DNA of 64,000 nt from Methylothermaceae bacteria B42. Lineage in GTDB: Bacteria > Pseudomonadota > Gammaproteobacteria > Methylococcales > Methylothermaceae. Position numbers and translations under genes: made by a program. The DNA is taken from NCBI GenBank assembly GCA_001566965.1, contig LSNW01000012.1, positions 1 through 64,000 of the forward strand, given 5' to 3'. Within the stretch, counting starts at the first letter, position 1. Every line of letters begins with the position of its first letter. The notes beneath the pieces are model-generated. The model saw only the letters and a program-made list of their open reading frames with translations. It was not told where the DNA came from and searched no databases. Below, piece after piece: positions 48,807 to 58,823 of this stretch.

Positions 48807-50539
48807 CAGCTTTCCAGGTAATAAATGACGTCAGACAAGGTTTCCACGGCTTCCATCAGGGCATCGGCATCCTGCTTTTCCGTGGCCGATTGGATGGCTT
48901 GGATCAACTGCTGGATTTCTTCCCGGTCATCCCCGCTGACTTGATCCAGCAAGGCTTGCGCTTTGGTGACCAGCTCGGCGGCTTGGGCAAAGGCTGGATC
49001 GGCGGGCATTGCCTGTTGGTCGCCAAACAGAGAGACTACCTTGTTGCGGGCCGATGTGATCTGATCTGAATCCATTCTTTTCATTGCATTCTCGATACGG
49101 ATGGTTTTTTCAAGACCTGTGGCTTTTTCCGTCGCGGTCACCTTGAGGATACCGTCAAGATTCAGATCGAAACGCATCACGATGGGGTCACCGGCCGGCG
49201 CCTTGCGCAAACCCTCGATCTTGAATTCGCCAATCAGGGTGTTTTGCTCGGCGTCCTGGTTTTCTCCCTGATAGACTTTGACGTCGACTCTTTCCTGGTT
49301 GTCCATCAAAGTGTAAAACACTTCGCTTTTGGAGACCGGCAGCGGGGTATTCTTGCGAATTACCGGCACGAACAGCGAAGGGGTTGGCACGCCATCGATC
49401 TCGCCGAAAGCGCTGGTGCCAAAAGTGTAGGGGGTGATATCCACCAAAACCGAGGCGACCTGTTCGCCGGCAATCATGCCAGCCTGCACCGCCGCTCCCA
49501 TGGCCACGCATAAATCTGGATCGATGGCCGCCTTGGGGGTTTGGCCCAGCTCTCTTTCCAGTAATTCCTGCACCAGCGGCGTTCGGGTGGCACCGCCCAC
49601 CAGCAGAATTTCGTCAATATCGGAAACTGTCAAGCCCGCGCTATTGAGGGCGATGTGAAGCGCTTCCAGAGTACGATCCACGTAAGGAGCAATCAAAGCT
49701 TCGTATTCTTCCCGGGATAATTCCATTTCAAAATGAAGCGGCACGCCGTCTTTTTCCGTCAGGAATTCTTCCCGAATCCGGGTGTAGGGTTGATCCGACA
49801 GGGTGACCTTTGCCGTCACCGCAGCGCGGAGGAGCCGGGCCATGACCTTGCGGTCGGAAGTCACATCCAGTCCATGATCCTCGCGCAACTTCTCGGTAAA
49901 CAGCGCGACGATCTCCCGGTCGAAATCATCGCCGCCCAAATGATTGTCCCCATGGCTGGCCACCACTTCCACCACGCCGGACTGAATCTGTACCACGGAA
50001 ACGTCAAAGGTGCCGCCCCCCAGGTCATACACCAGAATCTTGCGGGGCTGGGTCAAATCGGCTTCGTACACCAGCGCCGCCGCGGTCGGTTCATTGATGA
50101 TGCGCACTACCTCCAGGCCGGCAATTTCCCCAGCCTCGCGGGTTGCCTGGCGCTGGGCGTCGTTGAAATAGGCGGGCACGGTAATCACCGCTTTGCTGGA
50201 GGTCTGGCCCAGGTGATTTTCAGCCCGTTGTTTTAACGTACGCAGGATGATGGCGGAGATTTCCTGGGGGGTGAAGGTCTTGTCCCCCAAGTGGACGGTT
50301 TCATCGCCGCCCATTTTGCGTTTGATGGATTTGACGGTGCGCTCGGGATACAGGGGATACTGATTCAACGCCGCCTCGCCCACCAATAATTGGCCGGATT
50401 CATCCAATCCCACCACCGAAGGCAGTAGTTGATTACCGTTTTCATCGGGGATCACCACCGGCACGCCTTTCTCCAATACCGCCACTTCGGAATTGGTGGT
50501 GCCCAGGTCAATACCGATAATTTTGTCTGATTTGCTCAT
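48806..50539 (-). CDS. Second Hsp70 (DnaK/HscC-like) with short C-terminal region
   Basis: 577 residues against about 638 for DnaK. The ATPase domain is intact: IGIDLGTTNSEVAVL, VYDLGGGTFDVSV, INEPTAAALVYEAD and LLVGGATRTPLVQ. The linker region reads SVLVDITPYTFGTSAF rather than the DnaK VLLLDVTPLSLG. The substrate domain is kept, the lid is short and the C-terminus (IYYLES) lacks the DnaK acidic EEVD-like tail. This fits HscC-like or other specialised Hsp70s. GrpE-like, J-like and TPR genes precede it in the same direction. I start at ATG 50539; GTG 50557 would add six residues. Confidence 0.9.
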   Translation of the reverse strand: MSKSDKIIGIDLGTTNSEVAVLEKGVPVVIPDENGNQLLPSVVGLDESGQLLVGEAALNQYPLYPERTVKSIKRKMGGDETVHLGDKTFTPQEISAIILRTLKQRAENHLGQTSSKAVITVPAYFNDAQRQATREAGEIAGLEVVRIINEPTAAALVYEADLTQPRKILVYDLGGGTFDVSVVQIQSGVVEVVASHGDNHLGGDDFDREIVALFTEKLREDHGLDVTSDRKVMARLLRAAVTAKVTLSDQPYTRIREEFLTEKDGVPLHFEMELSREEYEALIAPYVDRTLEALHIALNSAGLTVSDIDEILLVGGATRTPLVQELLERELGQTPKAAIDPDLCVAMGAAVQAGMIAGEQVASVLVDITPYTFGTSAFGEIDGVPTPSLFVPVIRKNTPLPVSKSEVFYTLMDNQERVDVKVYQGENQDAEQNTLIGEFKIEGLRKAPAGDPIVMRFDLNLDGILKVTATEKATGLEKTIRIENAMKRMDSDQITSARNKVVSLFGDQQAMPADPAFAQAAELVTKAQALLDQVSGDDREEIQQLIQAIQSATEKQDADALMEAVETLSDVIYYLES

Positions 50540-50618
50540 ATTCTTACTCTGAATCACAACAAAGCCCGGGCGTTACCCAAGCGGTGAATAAAATACCCGG
50601 TTCTTTTGCTAACCCGGC

Positions 50619-51233
50619 CTACAATTTATTGACTTTCACTTCCGCCAGCCTCAATACCTTGCCATGCCACAAATAACCCCGCCGCAGCTCCGAAACGACA
50701 ATGCCATCCTCCAGCTTTTTACGATGAACCACCTCCGCCACCCGCATCAAATTCGGGTCAAACGGCCGTCCTTCGGCTGCCACGGGTTGAATACCATGGG
50801 AAGTGAGCATTTGATCAAAGCGGTCCAGGGTCAGGCTTTGGCCGGCGTATATTGATTCATAGAGTTGCCGTTTGCGTTTGAAAAGCAGTCGCTTGATAAA
50901 TCCAGGCCGCAGTTTTTCCAGCGCTTTTAATCCCGCCGCCTGGCGATCCCTAAGATCCACTAACTCCAGCAACACGGGCTTGAGTGTTTCCTCGCCGGCT
51001 TTCTTGAGCGCCTTGGCGTACTCCTCCCGTTCCCGCTCGTGACTCTCCAGCACGCTGGTAAAATTCTCCAAAGCGCTTTTGAATTGCCTGGCCTCGGTGC
51101 GTACCTCAGTCTTGAGGGCGGCCAGTTCCGCAAAAAGCTGCGCCAAGCCAACCTGGGGCCCGGCCTCCATCCCGCCAGGGTCGTCCTCGAGAAATTGTTC
51201 GAAGGCTGCCAGCAGCTCTTCCTTAGTCGTCAT
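50619..51233 (-). CDS. GrpE-like nucleotide exchange factor of the cassette
   Basis: 204 residues. A long N-terminal coiled coil (ELAALKTEVRTEARQFKSALENFTSVLESHERER) leads to a four-helix segment and a C-terminal beta-wing part: GIQPVAAEGRPFDPNLMRVAEVV and then VSELRRGYLWHGKVLRLAEVKV, which parallels the GrpE pattern of G-x-FDP-x-x-H-x-A and G-Y-x-x-x-x-x-L-R-x-A-x-V. Its ATG lies within the J-like gene (11-base overlap) and Hsp70 begins about 80 bases after it. The main grpE-dnaK-dnaJ locus should be elsewhere in the genome. Confidence 0.85.
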   Translation of the reverse strand: MTTKEELLAAFEQFLEDDPGGMEAGPQVGLAQLFAELAALKTEVRTEARQFKSALENFTSVLESHEREREEYAKALKKAGEETLKPVLLELVDLRDRQAAGLKALEKLRPGFIKRLLFKRKRQLYESIYAGQSLTLDRFDQMLTSHGIQPVAAEGRPFDPNLMRVAEVVHRKKLEDGIVVSELRRGYLWHGKVLRLAEVKVNKL

Positions 51234-51528
51234 GTTGTTGACGTTTCAGACACTCGACCAGCATTGCCCGGAATTGGGAGAGAGAGGGCCGGCGGGGATG
51301 CAATTGATGGAGTAACTGCTCATACTCTTCAAGGGAGGGCAGATGAAACAACTCGTAAGCCAATCTGGCCTGTTGATCCTTGATCTGCTCGTAAGCCTGC
51401 TGGATGGCCTGGAATTGTTCCGGATCCTGTTCAGGCGGGCATTCTTTCACCCGTTCCAAATAGGCCTGGCGGATGTATTCGTCACCGGCAGCTTGGTCAA
51501 TTCCGAGTAATTGATAAGGGGATTTCAT
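51223..51528 (-). CDS. J-domain-like protein lacking HPD (PPE instead)
   Basis: 101 residues. YQLLGIDQAAGDEYIRQAYLERV and FQAIQQAYEQIKDQQARLAYELF follow J-domain helices I-IV. At the loop where canonical J proteins carry the invariant HPD, this protein has Pro31-Pro32-Glu33 (in KECPPEQDPEQF). HPD is required to trigger ATP hydrolysis in DnaK, so the partner Hsp70 must be stimulated differently or use this protein only as an adaptor. No zinc finger or substrate domain follows. It overlaps the TPR stop by one base and the GrpE-like start by 11. Confidence 0.85.
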   Translation of the reverse strand: MKSPYQLLGIDQAAGDEYIRQAYLERVKECPPEQDPEQFQAIQQAYEQIKDQQARLAYELFHLPSLEEYEQLLHQLHPRRPSLSQFRAMLVECLKRQQHDD

Positions 51529-53387
51529 TACTTTTTCCTGCCTCCCAAAAGCATATCAATCATCTGAGCCATGATTTCCTGGGGCGGGAGGCCGGTTTCC
51601 CGGGCGATTTTTTCCACTTCGGCATCAATTTCCGCCATTTGCCCGAGAGGAGAAGGAAAAGGGCTTCGGCTGCGGTCATAATCTTCCAATAAACCGAGAA
51701 TACGGCCCGACCATTTATTTAATTTTTCCTTGTCCGCATTTTCCAGCGCATTTTCCAGATTTTCCACATCGGCCAGGTTCAGATTTCCGGCCACGCCCCG
51801 GCATTTGGCGGCCACATCGAAATAGACCAGGGAAGGCGTGCGTTGTTTCCACAGCGGGCTTTTGCGCACATAGTCGCGCACTAACTGGTAGCGTTCCAGT
51901 TCCAGCAGCAAGTCACACACTTTTTCCAGCTCGGCCAGGGTCCAATCCAGTTCACAGGCCTTCTTGAGATAGGCATTGCCAGCCTGGAGCAAGGGCGTGG
52001 GATCAATTTCTTCCCGTTTCAGCTGTTTCGCCAGCGCCAGCATTTCCAATACCACCGATTTATTCATCTGCAAGACAGCGGTATCGAGAATCAGGCGCAG
52101 TTTTTTCAGTTGCCGCTTGCAGTCCTTGCCAGGCAATTGGCAGCGCAGGGCTTCGGCCGCCACCAGCCATTCACCCAGGGGGACGGGTAACAGATTGCAT
52201 GCCTCATCAAACCAGCGTTCGCCGGTTTCCATCAGATTGGCAAAGCTTTCCAGATAACCTTGGGCCACCAATACTTCCGCTTGTTCAAGGGGTTCCTTTG
52301 CCAGTGCCTTGGCGGCTTCCAGTTCCTTGCGGGCCAAATCATACTTGGCGCCCTTCAACTGCTTGCGGGCATGGTTGAGGTGGGCCCGGATCAAACGCCG
52401 CCGGGCTTGCTGGTTGATGGGATCGATCTTCAGCAGTTTTTTGGTCAGTTGCGCCGCCTTTTTAAAAGCCCCTCGGTCAATCGCCGCTTCCGCCGCCGCC
52501 TTAAGGATTCCGGGGTCTTCCGGCAAGTGTCTTAAGGCATCGTCCAGACAACGGCCCCGGGCTTTTTCATCCTCCATGTAGTGATAAAATGCCGCCAGCT
52601 TCAGCCAGGCATCCCGGTCTTGCGGCGCCAACGACACAAGGTTATTCAAGACAATTTCAAGTTCGGGATCGCCGGGGCCAAACTCGGTTTCAACCAATTG
52701 GACAAGATGCCGGCATACCGCCGCGGCCCGCGCCAAATCGCCCTGCCTGTCATAGGTTTTGCCAAGATCAATCCAGGCATTATAGATTTGGTCGGGATAG
52801 GCGGAGCGTTCCAAATGCAGCGCTTGAATGCGCAGTTTTTCTGTTTCGGTCAGGGGGCCGAACGCTTTTTCGCAGGCGGTCATTCCCTGGGGATACCAGG
52901 CGAGAAAATCCTTGACGGCCTTAACGAGGGTCGGATCCCTGGTTTTTTTGGCTTCGCTGAGCAGCTTGGCAAACAAATGTTTGGGTTTGACCTGTTCGCC
53001 CTTTCCCCGGATCGCGGCGAGGAAAGTCCTGGCGGCAACGCTTAATGTCTGCTTTTCAGTTGGTGGTTGAAATAACGCCATTCCCGCCTGGGCGGGACAG
53101 GCAAATGGCGAGTCCGGGGGGATCTTGTTCAACAATTCCCGCCCCTTGCCGGGATCGGCGGGATAGCACGTCAAGGCAGACAGCAACCAACGCAAATCCT
53201 TGTAGGGGGAACGAAACGGAATTTGCTTGAGCACCGCCGTCATGGCTTTGTCATCCCCTCGGCAATAAGCCGCGAGCGCTTCCTGGGCATGGGGCAAGTG
53301 CTGGCACAGTGGCGAGTCTTCCGGCAGGGTTTTCAGCGTCTGTTTGTCCCCCGCCAGGCACGCCAGGGGGATAAGGCTTTCGTCCAC
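51528..53387 (-). CDS. TPR-rich protein at the head of the Hsp70 cassette
   Basis: 619 residues, start GTG, two bases after the gatB stop. Soluble, helical, with TPR-like units visible around ARAAAVCRHLVQLVE, DAWLKLAAFYHYMEDEKARGRCLDDAL, AAEAAIDRGAFKKAAQLTKKLL and YDLARKELEAAKAL. The C-terminus (PSPLGQMAEIDAEVEKIARETGLPPQEIMAQMIDML) is a separate conserved-looking segment. No enzyme motif is seen. Its position suggests a scaffold or client-recognition subunit for the cassette; that is inference. Confidence 0.75.
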   Translation of the reverse strand: MDESLIPLACLAGDKQTLKTLPEDSPLCQHLPHAQEALAAYCRGDDKAMTAVLKQIPFRSPYKDLRWLLSALTCYPADPGKGRELLNKIPPDSPFACPAQAGMALFQPPTEKQTLSVAARTFLAAIRGKGEQVKPKHLFAKLLSEAKKTRDPTLVKAVKDFLAWYPQGMTACEKAFGPLTETEKLRIQALHLERSAYPDQIYNAWIDLGKTYDRQGDLARAAAVCRHLVQLVETEFGPGDPELEIVLNNLVSLAPQDRDAWLKLAAFYHYMEDEKARGRCLDDALRHLPEDPGILKAAAEAAIDRGAFKKAAQLTKKLLKIDPINQQARRRLIRAHLNHARKQLKGAKYDLARKELEAAKALAKEPLEQAEVLVAQGYLESFANLMETGERWFDEACNLLPVPLGEWLVAAEALRCQLPGKDCKRQLKKLRLILDTAVLQMNKSVVLEMLALAKQLKREEIDPTPLLQAGNAYLKKACELDWTLAELEKVCDLLLELERYQLVRDYVRKSPLWKQRTPSLVYFDVAAKCRGVAGNLNLADVENLENALENADKEKLNKWSGRILGLLEDYDRSRSPFPSPLGQMAEIDAEVEKIARETGLPPQEIMAQMIDMLLGGRKK

Positions 53388-53389
53388 GG

Positions 53390-54823
53390 TTAACTCTTCA
53401 ATTTCTCCTTCAGTAACTCATTGACCTGCTTAGGATTGGCCTTGCCCTGGGTGCGTTTCATCACTTGACCCACGAAGAATCCGAATAATTTGTCCTTGCC
53501 CGCCAGGTATTGTTCCAACTGCTTGGGATTGGCAGCGATGACCTCGTCAATAATCTTTTCGATGGCGCCGGTGTCGGTGATTTGCTTGAGTCCTTTTTCT
53601 TCAATCAAGGTATCGGCATCCTTGCCGGTTTCCCATATCAATTCAAACACCTGCTTGGCGATCTTGCCGGAGATGGTGTTGTCAGCGATACGCTTCAGCA
53701 GTCCCGCCAGCTTTTCCGCGGAAACTGGAGACTGAGTGATATCCAGTCCTGCTTTATTGAGGGCCCCGGATAGTTCCACCATTACCCAGTTGGCGCAAAG
53801 TTTTGGATCGCACTTGGAAACCCGGACCACGGTTTCAAAGTAGTCGGCTAGTTGGCGGGTGGCAATCAATACCTCGGCATCGTAAGGCTTGAGGCCGTAT
53901 TCTTCAATAAAACGGTGGCGCTTGGCGTCCGGCAATTCTGGCAATTCCTTGCGGACTTCCTCGATAAAGCTCTCCGTCACTACCAACGGCAGCAAATCGG
54001 GGTCTGGAAAGTAACGGTAATCGTTGGCTTCTTCCTTGGTACGCATGGGGCGGGTTTCGTCCTTGTCGGCATCGTACAGACGGGTTTCCTGGGTGATGGA
54101 ACCCCCCGATTCCAGCACTTCAATTTGACGCTCGATCTCGTAGCTGATGGCCCGCTCGACAAACCGGAACGAGTTGACATTCTTGATTTCGGTGCGGGTA
54201 CCGAATGCTTCCTGGCCTTTGGGCCGGACGGAGACATTGGCGTCGCAACGGAACGAACCTTCCTGCATGTTGCCGTCGCAAATGCCCAGATACACCACCA
54301 ACATATGGAGCTTTTTCATGTACGCCACCGCTTCCGCCGGGGAACGCAGGTCCGGTTCGGAAACGATTTCCAACAGTGGGGTACCGGCGCGGTTCAAATC
54401 AATGCCGCTCATGCCGTGGAAATCCTCGTGCAGGGATTTGCCGGCGTCTTCTTCCAGGTGGGCACGGGTAATGCCAATGCGTTTTTCTTCGCCATCGAGG
54501 GTAATGATCAAATGCCCCTTGCCCACCACCGGCAGCTCATACTGGCTGATCTGATATCCTTTGGGCAGATCGGGATAGAAATAATTCTTGCGGGCAAACA
54601 CCGATTGCGGCGTGATTTCCGCTTCCACCGCCAGGCCGAATTTGACCGCCATTCTCACCGCCGCTTCATTGAGCACCGGCAAGACGCCTGGCATCCCTAA
54701 ATCAATGGCGCAAGCCTGGGTGTTGGGCGGGGCACCATAAGCGGTGGAAGCTCCGGAGAAAATCTTGGATTTGGTTTTAAGCTGGGCGTGGATTTCCAGC
54801 CCGATGACAGGTTCCCATTCCAT
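53390..54823 (-). CDS. gatB: Aspartyl/glutamyl-tRNA amidotransferase subunit B
   Basis: 477-residue kinase/tRNA-binding subunit that converts Glu-tRNA(Gln) or Asp-tRNA(Asn) to the amide form with GatA and GatC. The N-terminus [22 protein letters not shown], the [13 protein letters not shown] segment and [17 protein letters not shown] are diagnostic, and the YqeY-like tail ends [21 protein letters not shown]. It lies apart from gatCA, with the Uma2 gene and about 400 non-coding bases between, and is coupled downstream to the TPR gene. Confidence 0.96.
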   Translation of the reverse strand: MEWEPVIGLEIHAQLKTKSKIFSGASTAYGAPPNTQACAIDLGMPGVLPVLNEAAVRMAVKFGLAVEAEITPQSVFARKNYFYPDLPKGYQISQYELPVVGKGHLIITLDGEEKRIGITRAHLEEDAGKSLHEDFHGMSGIDLNRAGTPLLEIVSEPDLRSPAEAVAYMKKLHMLVVYLGICDGNMQEGSFRCDANVSVRPKGQEAFGTRTEIKNVNSFRFVERAISYEIERQIEVLESGGSITQETRLYDADKDETRPMRTKEEANDYRYFPDPDLLPLVVTESFIEEVRKELPELPDAKRHRFIEEYGLKPYDAEVLIATRQLADYFETVVRVSKCDPKLCANWVMVELSGALNKAGLDITQSPVSAEKLAGLLKRIADNTISGKIAKQVFELIWETGKDADTLIEEKGLKQITDTGAIEKIIDEVIAANPKQLEQYLAGKDKLFGFFVGQVMKRTQGKANPKQVNELLKEKLKS

Positions 54824-55226
54824 TTACAACGACACCTTAATAATCTCTTCAAAATGCTGTTATTACCACTGGATGCGGGATTTGAAATATTCCCGGAAGA
54901 TTCCCCCCGCTTACTTCAATCGCCAGACTGCATCTCGCAATTTGGGTTTATGCTTTAAATCCAGGCATTGGGAGAAAACAGGGTACTCCATGCGTATCTG
55001 CACGAATGTTAATCCTGTGGACAAGCCGATTTCTTCTTGCAAGGATACCATAAACAAACCCTCGGTCTCACGTTCAACTTTATTGAAATACCCAGCGTCA
55101 ACTCACTATCTTGCCGCCATCGGCGCGGCTTACCACGGGACAAGCAAATGTGACGGAGATTGCGCAATTGCCGGTGCCGCCTTATTCCGATAGACTGACA
55201 AACATGCCAACGCGGAGCCATAATCC
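54824..55226. other. Intergenic region, about 400 bases, no gene seen
   Basis: Lies between gatB and the Uma2 gene, both reading away from it. It should hold the gatB promoter and that of Uma2, but no convincing pair of boxes was found. Frames here are short and lack ribosome-binding sites. Confidence 0.4.
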
Positions 55227-55790
55227 ATGCCCATTGTCAAACACAATGTCAAATTGAGTGTCGAGGAATATCTGGAAGGCGAGCAGCATTCCGACATCCG
55301 CCACGAATACGAGCGGGGCGAAGTGGTGGCCATGGTGGGGGCAAGCCGGAATCATGGCCGGATTGCCGGTAATGTGTTTGTCACACTTCACCAGCATTTG
55401 GCGGAAACGCCCTGCGATGTATTCATGTCGGATATGAAAGTGCACGTGGACGACTGCTTTTTCTATCCCGACGTGGTGGTCGGTTGCGACGCGGAAGACA
55501 ATCACGACTTCTACCTGGAACGGCCGGTCTTGATTGTCGAGGTATTGTCGGAAACCACCGCCCACCGGGACCGCACTGTCAAGCGGCTGGCCTATCAAAG
55601 CATCCCAACGTTACAGGAATACCTGCTATTGGAGCAGGACCGGCCCAGGGCCGAATTGTACCGCCGGGGCCAGCCGGGGTGGGATCTGGCCATTCACGGA
55701 CCCGGCGAACAAATCCAGCTCGCCTCCATCGATCTGGCCCTGGCGGTGGATGAGCTTTACCGGGGCGTGCGCTTCAAGCCTGAAGGTTAA
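55227..55790 (+). CDS. Uma2-family (DUF820) putative endonuclease
   Basis: 187 residues of PD-(D/E)XK fold. The pattern starts LSVEEYLEGEQHSDIRHEYERGEVVAM, and the catalytic core is YPDVVVGC with Asp, then LIVEVLSETTAHRDRTVKRLAYQ with Glu and Lys. The family is abundant in cyanobacteria and some other genomes, often in many copies, and its job is unknown. It reads opposite to gatA and gatB on either side. Confidence 0.88.
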   Translation: MPIVKHNVKLSVEEYLEGEQHSDIRHEYERGEVVAMVGASRNHGRIAGNVFVTLHQHLAETPCDVFMSDMKVHVDDCFFYPDVVVGCDAEDNHDFYLERPVLIVEVLSETTAHRDRTVKRLAYQSIPTLQEYLLLEQDRPRAELYRRGQPGWDLAIHGPGEQIQLASIDLALAVDELYRGVRFKPEG

Positions 55791-55805
55791 GCAGTACACG
55801 ATTGC

Positions 55806-57260
55806 TCATGCAAACTGTTCTGGCATCCGCCGGTGCCAGTCGGTCACTTGCTGATAGCGGTGCGCTACATTCAGCAGCCTAGCTTCATCGAAATAACCGC
55901 CGATCAACTGCAATCCAACCGGCTTGCCATCGACAAACCCCGCCGGTACCGACATCCCGGGCAGCCCCGCCAGATTCACCGCAATGGTGAAAATATCCGA
56001 CAGATACATGGCGATGGGGTCCCCGGTTTTTTCACCAATGCCGAATGCCGGGGTTGGGGTGGTGGGGCCCAGGAGCACATCGACTTCCTCGAAGGCGCGC
56101 TTGAAGTCGTCGGCAATCAGACGGCGGATTTTCTGGGCCTTCAAGTAATAAGCATCATAGTAACCCGCCGACAGGGCATAAGTGCCAATCAATATCCGGC
56201 GCTTGACCTCGGCGCCAAACCCTTCACCGCGGGTGCGCATGTAAAGATCTTCCAGGTCCTTGGGATCCTGGCACCGGTAACCGTAACGCACGCCGTCGTA
56301 GCGGGCCAGGTTGGAAGAGCATTCAGACGGGGCGATGACATAATAGGCAGGCACCGACAAACCGATATTGGGGAGGGATACCTCCTTGAATGCCACTCCC
56401 AATTTTTTGTATTCGGCAATCGCCTGTTCCAAAGCATGAGCAACGCCACTATCCATGTCTCCCTCGAAAAATTCCTTGGGCAGCCCCACTTTCAGCCCGG
56501 CCAAATCTTGATTCAGGGTGGCCGTATAATCGGGCACGGGTTCGTCAACGCTGGTGGAGTCCTTTTCGTCGAACCCAGCCATGGCACCCAATAGCAAAGC
56601 GCAATCTTCGGCACTGCGGGCCATGGGGCCACCCTGGTCGAGACTGGAGGCGAAGGCGATCATCCCCCAACGGGAAACCCGCCCGTAAGTCGGCTTAAGG
56701 CCGCTAATGCCGCAAAAGGCCGCTGGCTGGCGGATGGAACCGCCGGTATCGGTGCCGGTCGCCGCGGGCGTCAATCCCGCCGCCACTGCCGCCGCGGATC
56801 CCCCGGAGGACCCGCCCGGCACGCACCCTAAGTTCCAGGGATTCTTGACCGTGCCGTAGTAGCTGGTTTCATTGGAAGATCCCATGGCAAACTCGTCCAT
56901 GTTGAGCTTACCCAAAAGTACCGTGCCGGCATCCTTGAGCTTGGCCACCACCGTGGCGTCATAGGGGGCGGGGAAGTTGTCGAGCATTTTCGAGCCGCAA
57001 CTGGTCTTGATCCCGAAAGTACAGAAGATATCCTTCTGGGCCAAGGGAATCCCCGTGAGCGGGCCGCCTTCGCCGCTGGCCAATTGGGCATCGGCAGCCT
57101 CGGCGGCAGCCAGGGCTTGCTCTTCGGTCACCGTGACATAGGCATTGAGGGCCTCGTTATGACGGGCGATACGGTCGAGGAAATGACGGGTCAATTCCAC
57201 GCTGCTAAATTCCCGCTGTTTGAGTCCAGCCGCCAATTCGGACAAGGTTTTGTCGTGCAT
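55806..57260 (-). CDS. gatA: Aspartyl/glutamyl-tRNA amidotransferase subunit A
   Basis: 484-residue amidase subunit that releases ammonia from glutamine. The Ser-cisSer-Lys triad is visible in order: LAQKDIF (Lys near 78), [14 protein letters not shown], and [10 protein letters not shown] with the nucleophile Ser. An ATGATG pair lies behind AGGAAATC; I start at the second (57260), the first adds one Met. The open frame upstream is in gatC and is not real. gatC is directly upstream, and the Uma2 gene converges 15 bases downstream. Confidence 0.96.
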   Translation of the reverse strand: MHDKTLSELAAGLKQREFSSVELTRHFLDRIARHNEALNAYVTVTEEQALAAAEAADAQLASGEGGPLTGIPLAQKDIFCTFGIKTSCGSKMLDNFPAPYDATVVAKLKDAGTVLLGKLNMDEFAMGSSNETSYYGTVKNPWNLGCVPGGSSGGSAAAVAAGLTPAATGTDTGGSIRQPAAFCGISGLKPTYGRVSRWGMIAFASSLDQGGPMARSAEDCALLLGAMAGFDEKDSTSVDEPVPDYTATLNQDLAGLKVGLPKEFFEGDMDSGVAHALEQAIAEYKKLGVAFKEVSLPNIGLSVPAYYVIAPSECSSNLARYDGVRYGYRCQDPKDLEDLYMRTRGEGFGAEVKRRILIGTYALSAGYYDAYYLKAQKIRRLIADDFKRAFEEVDVLLGPTTPTPAFGIGEKTGDPIAMYLSDIFTIAVNLAGLPGMSVPAGFVDGKPVGLQLIGGYFDEARLLNVAHRYQQVTDWHRRMPEQFA

Positions 57261-57279
57261 CATGATTTCCTGGTATTCC

Positions 57280-57567
57280 TCATTCAATGACTTTGGGGAC
57301 AAGATACAATCCCGCTTCCACCGCCGGGGCGATGGATTGAAACAATTCCCGCTGATTTTCTTCAGTAACTTCATCCGGCCGCAGCCTTTGGGGCAAATCC
57401 AGGGGATGAGCCATCGGCGGCACATTTTCTGTATCCACGGCATTCATCTGAGCAACGAAATCCAATATACTGGACAGGTCTTTGGCATAATTTTCACTGT
57501 CTGCCTCATTGATTTGAATCCGGGCCAGATAGGCAATATTTCTGACTTGATCGGCGGTTAATGACAT
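57280..57567 (-). CDS. gatC: Aspartyl/glutamyl-tRNA amidotransferase subunit C
   Basis: 95-residue small subunit that stabilises GatA. The pattern [16 protein letters not shown], then [25 protein letters not shown] and [10 protein letters not shown] is typical. AAGGAGATGAT precedes the ATG. It heads gatC-gatA and is divergent from mreB across a 187-base gap. Confidence 0.95.
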   Translation of the reverse strand: MSLTADQVRNIAYLARIQINEADSENYAKDLSSILDFVAQMNAVDTENVPPMAHPLDLPQRLRPDEVTEENQRELFQSIAPAVEAGLYLVPKVIE

Positions 57568-57724
57568 ATCATCTCCTTACAGAAAACAAAAATTCCAACC
57601 ATGGGTTGTTTCTGCCTGTTGCTTTGGCAGACACGGCGTTAAAAAACTTTGCCAATCGCTTTTTGTTTTGGCGTAATGGAATATCATAATCGATAATTTG
57701 CCGGTTTCCCCACCCAATTGTTAA

Positions 57725-58798
<1,074 letters not shown>

Positions 58799-58823
58799 AT
58801 AACCACCCTGAGGAGATTTTGCC

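Noticed and set aside
53852-54700. 282-codon open frame antisense to gatB
   Set aside because: Shadow of gatB with a composition typical of reversed coding DNA (His, Phe and Gln rich).
55833-56594. 253-codon open frame antisense to gatA
   Set aside because: Shadow of gatA; no start context or recognisable domain.
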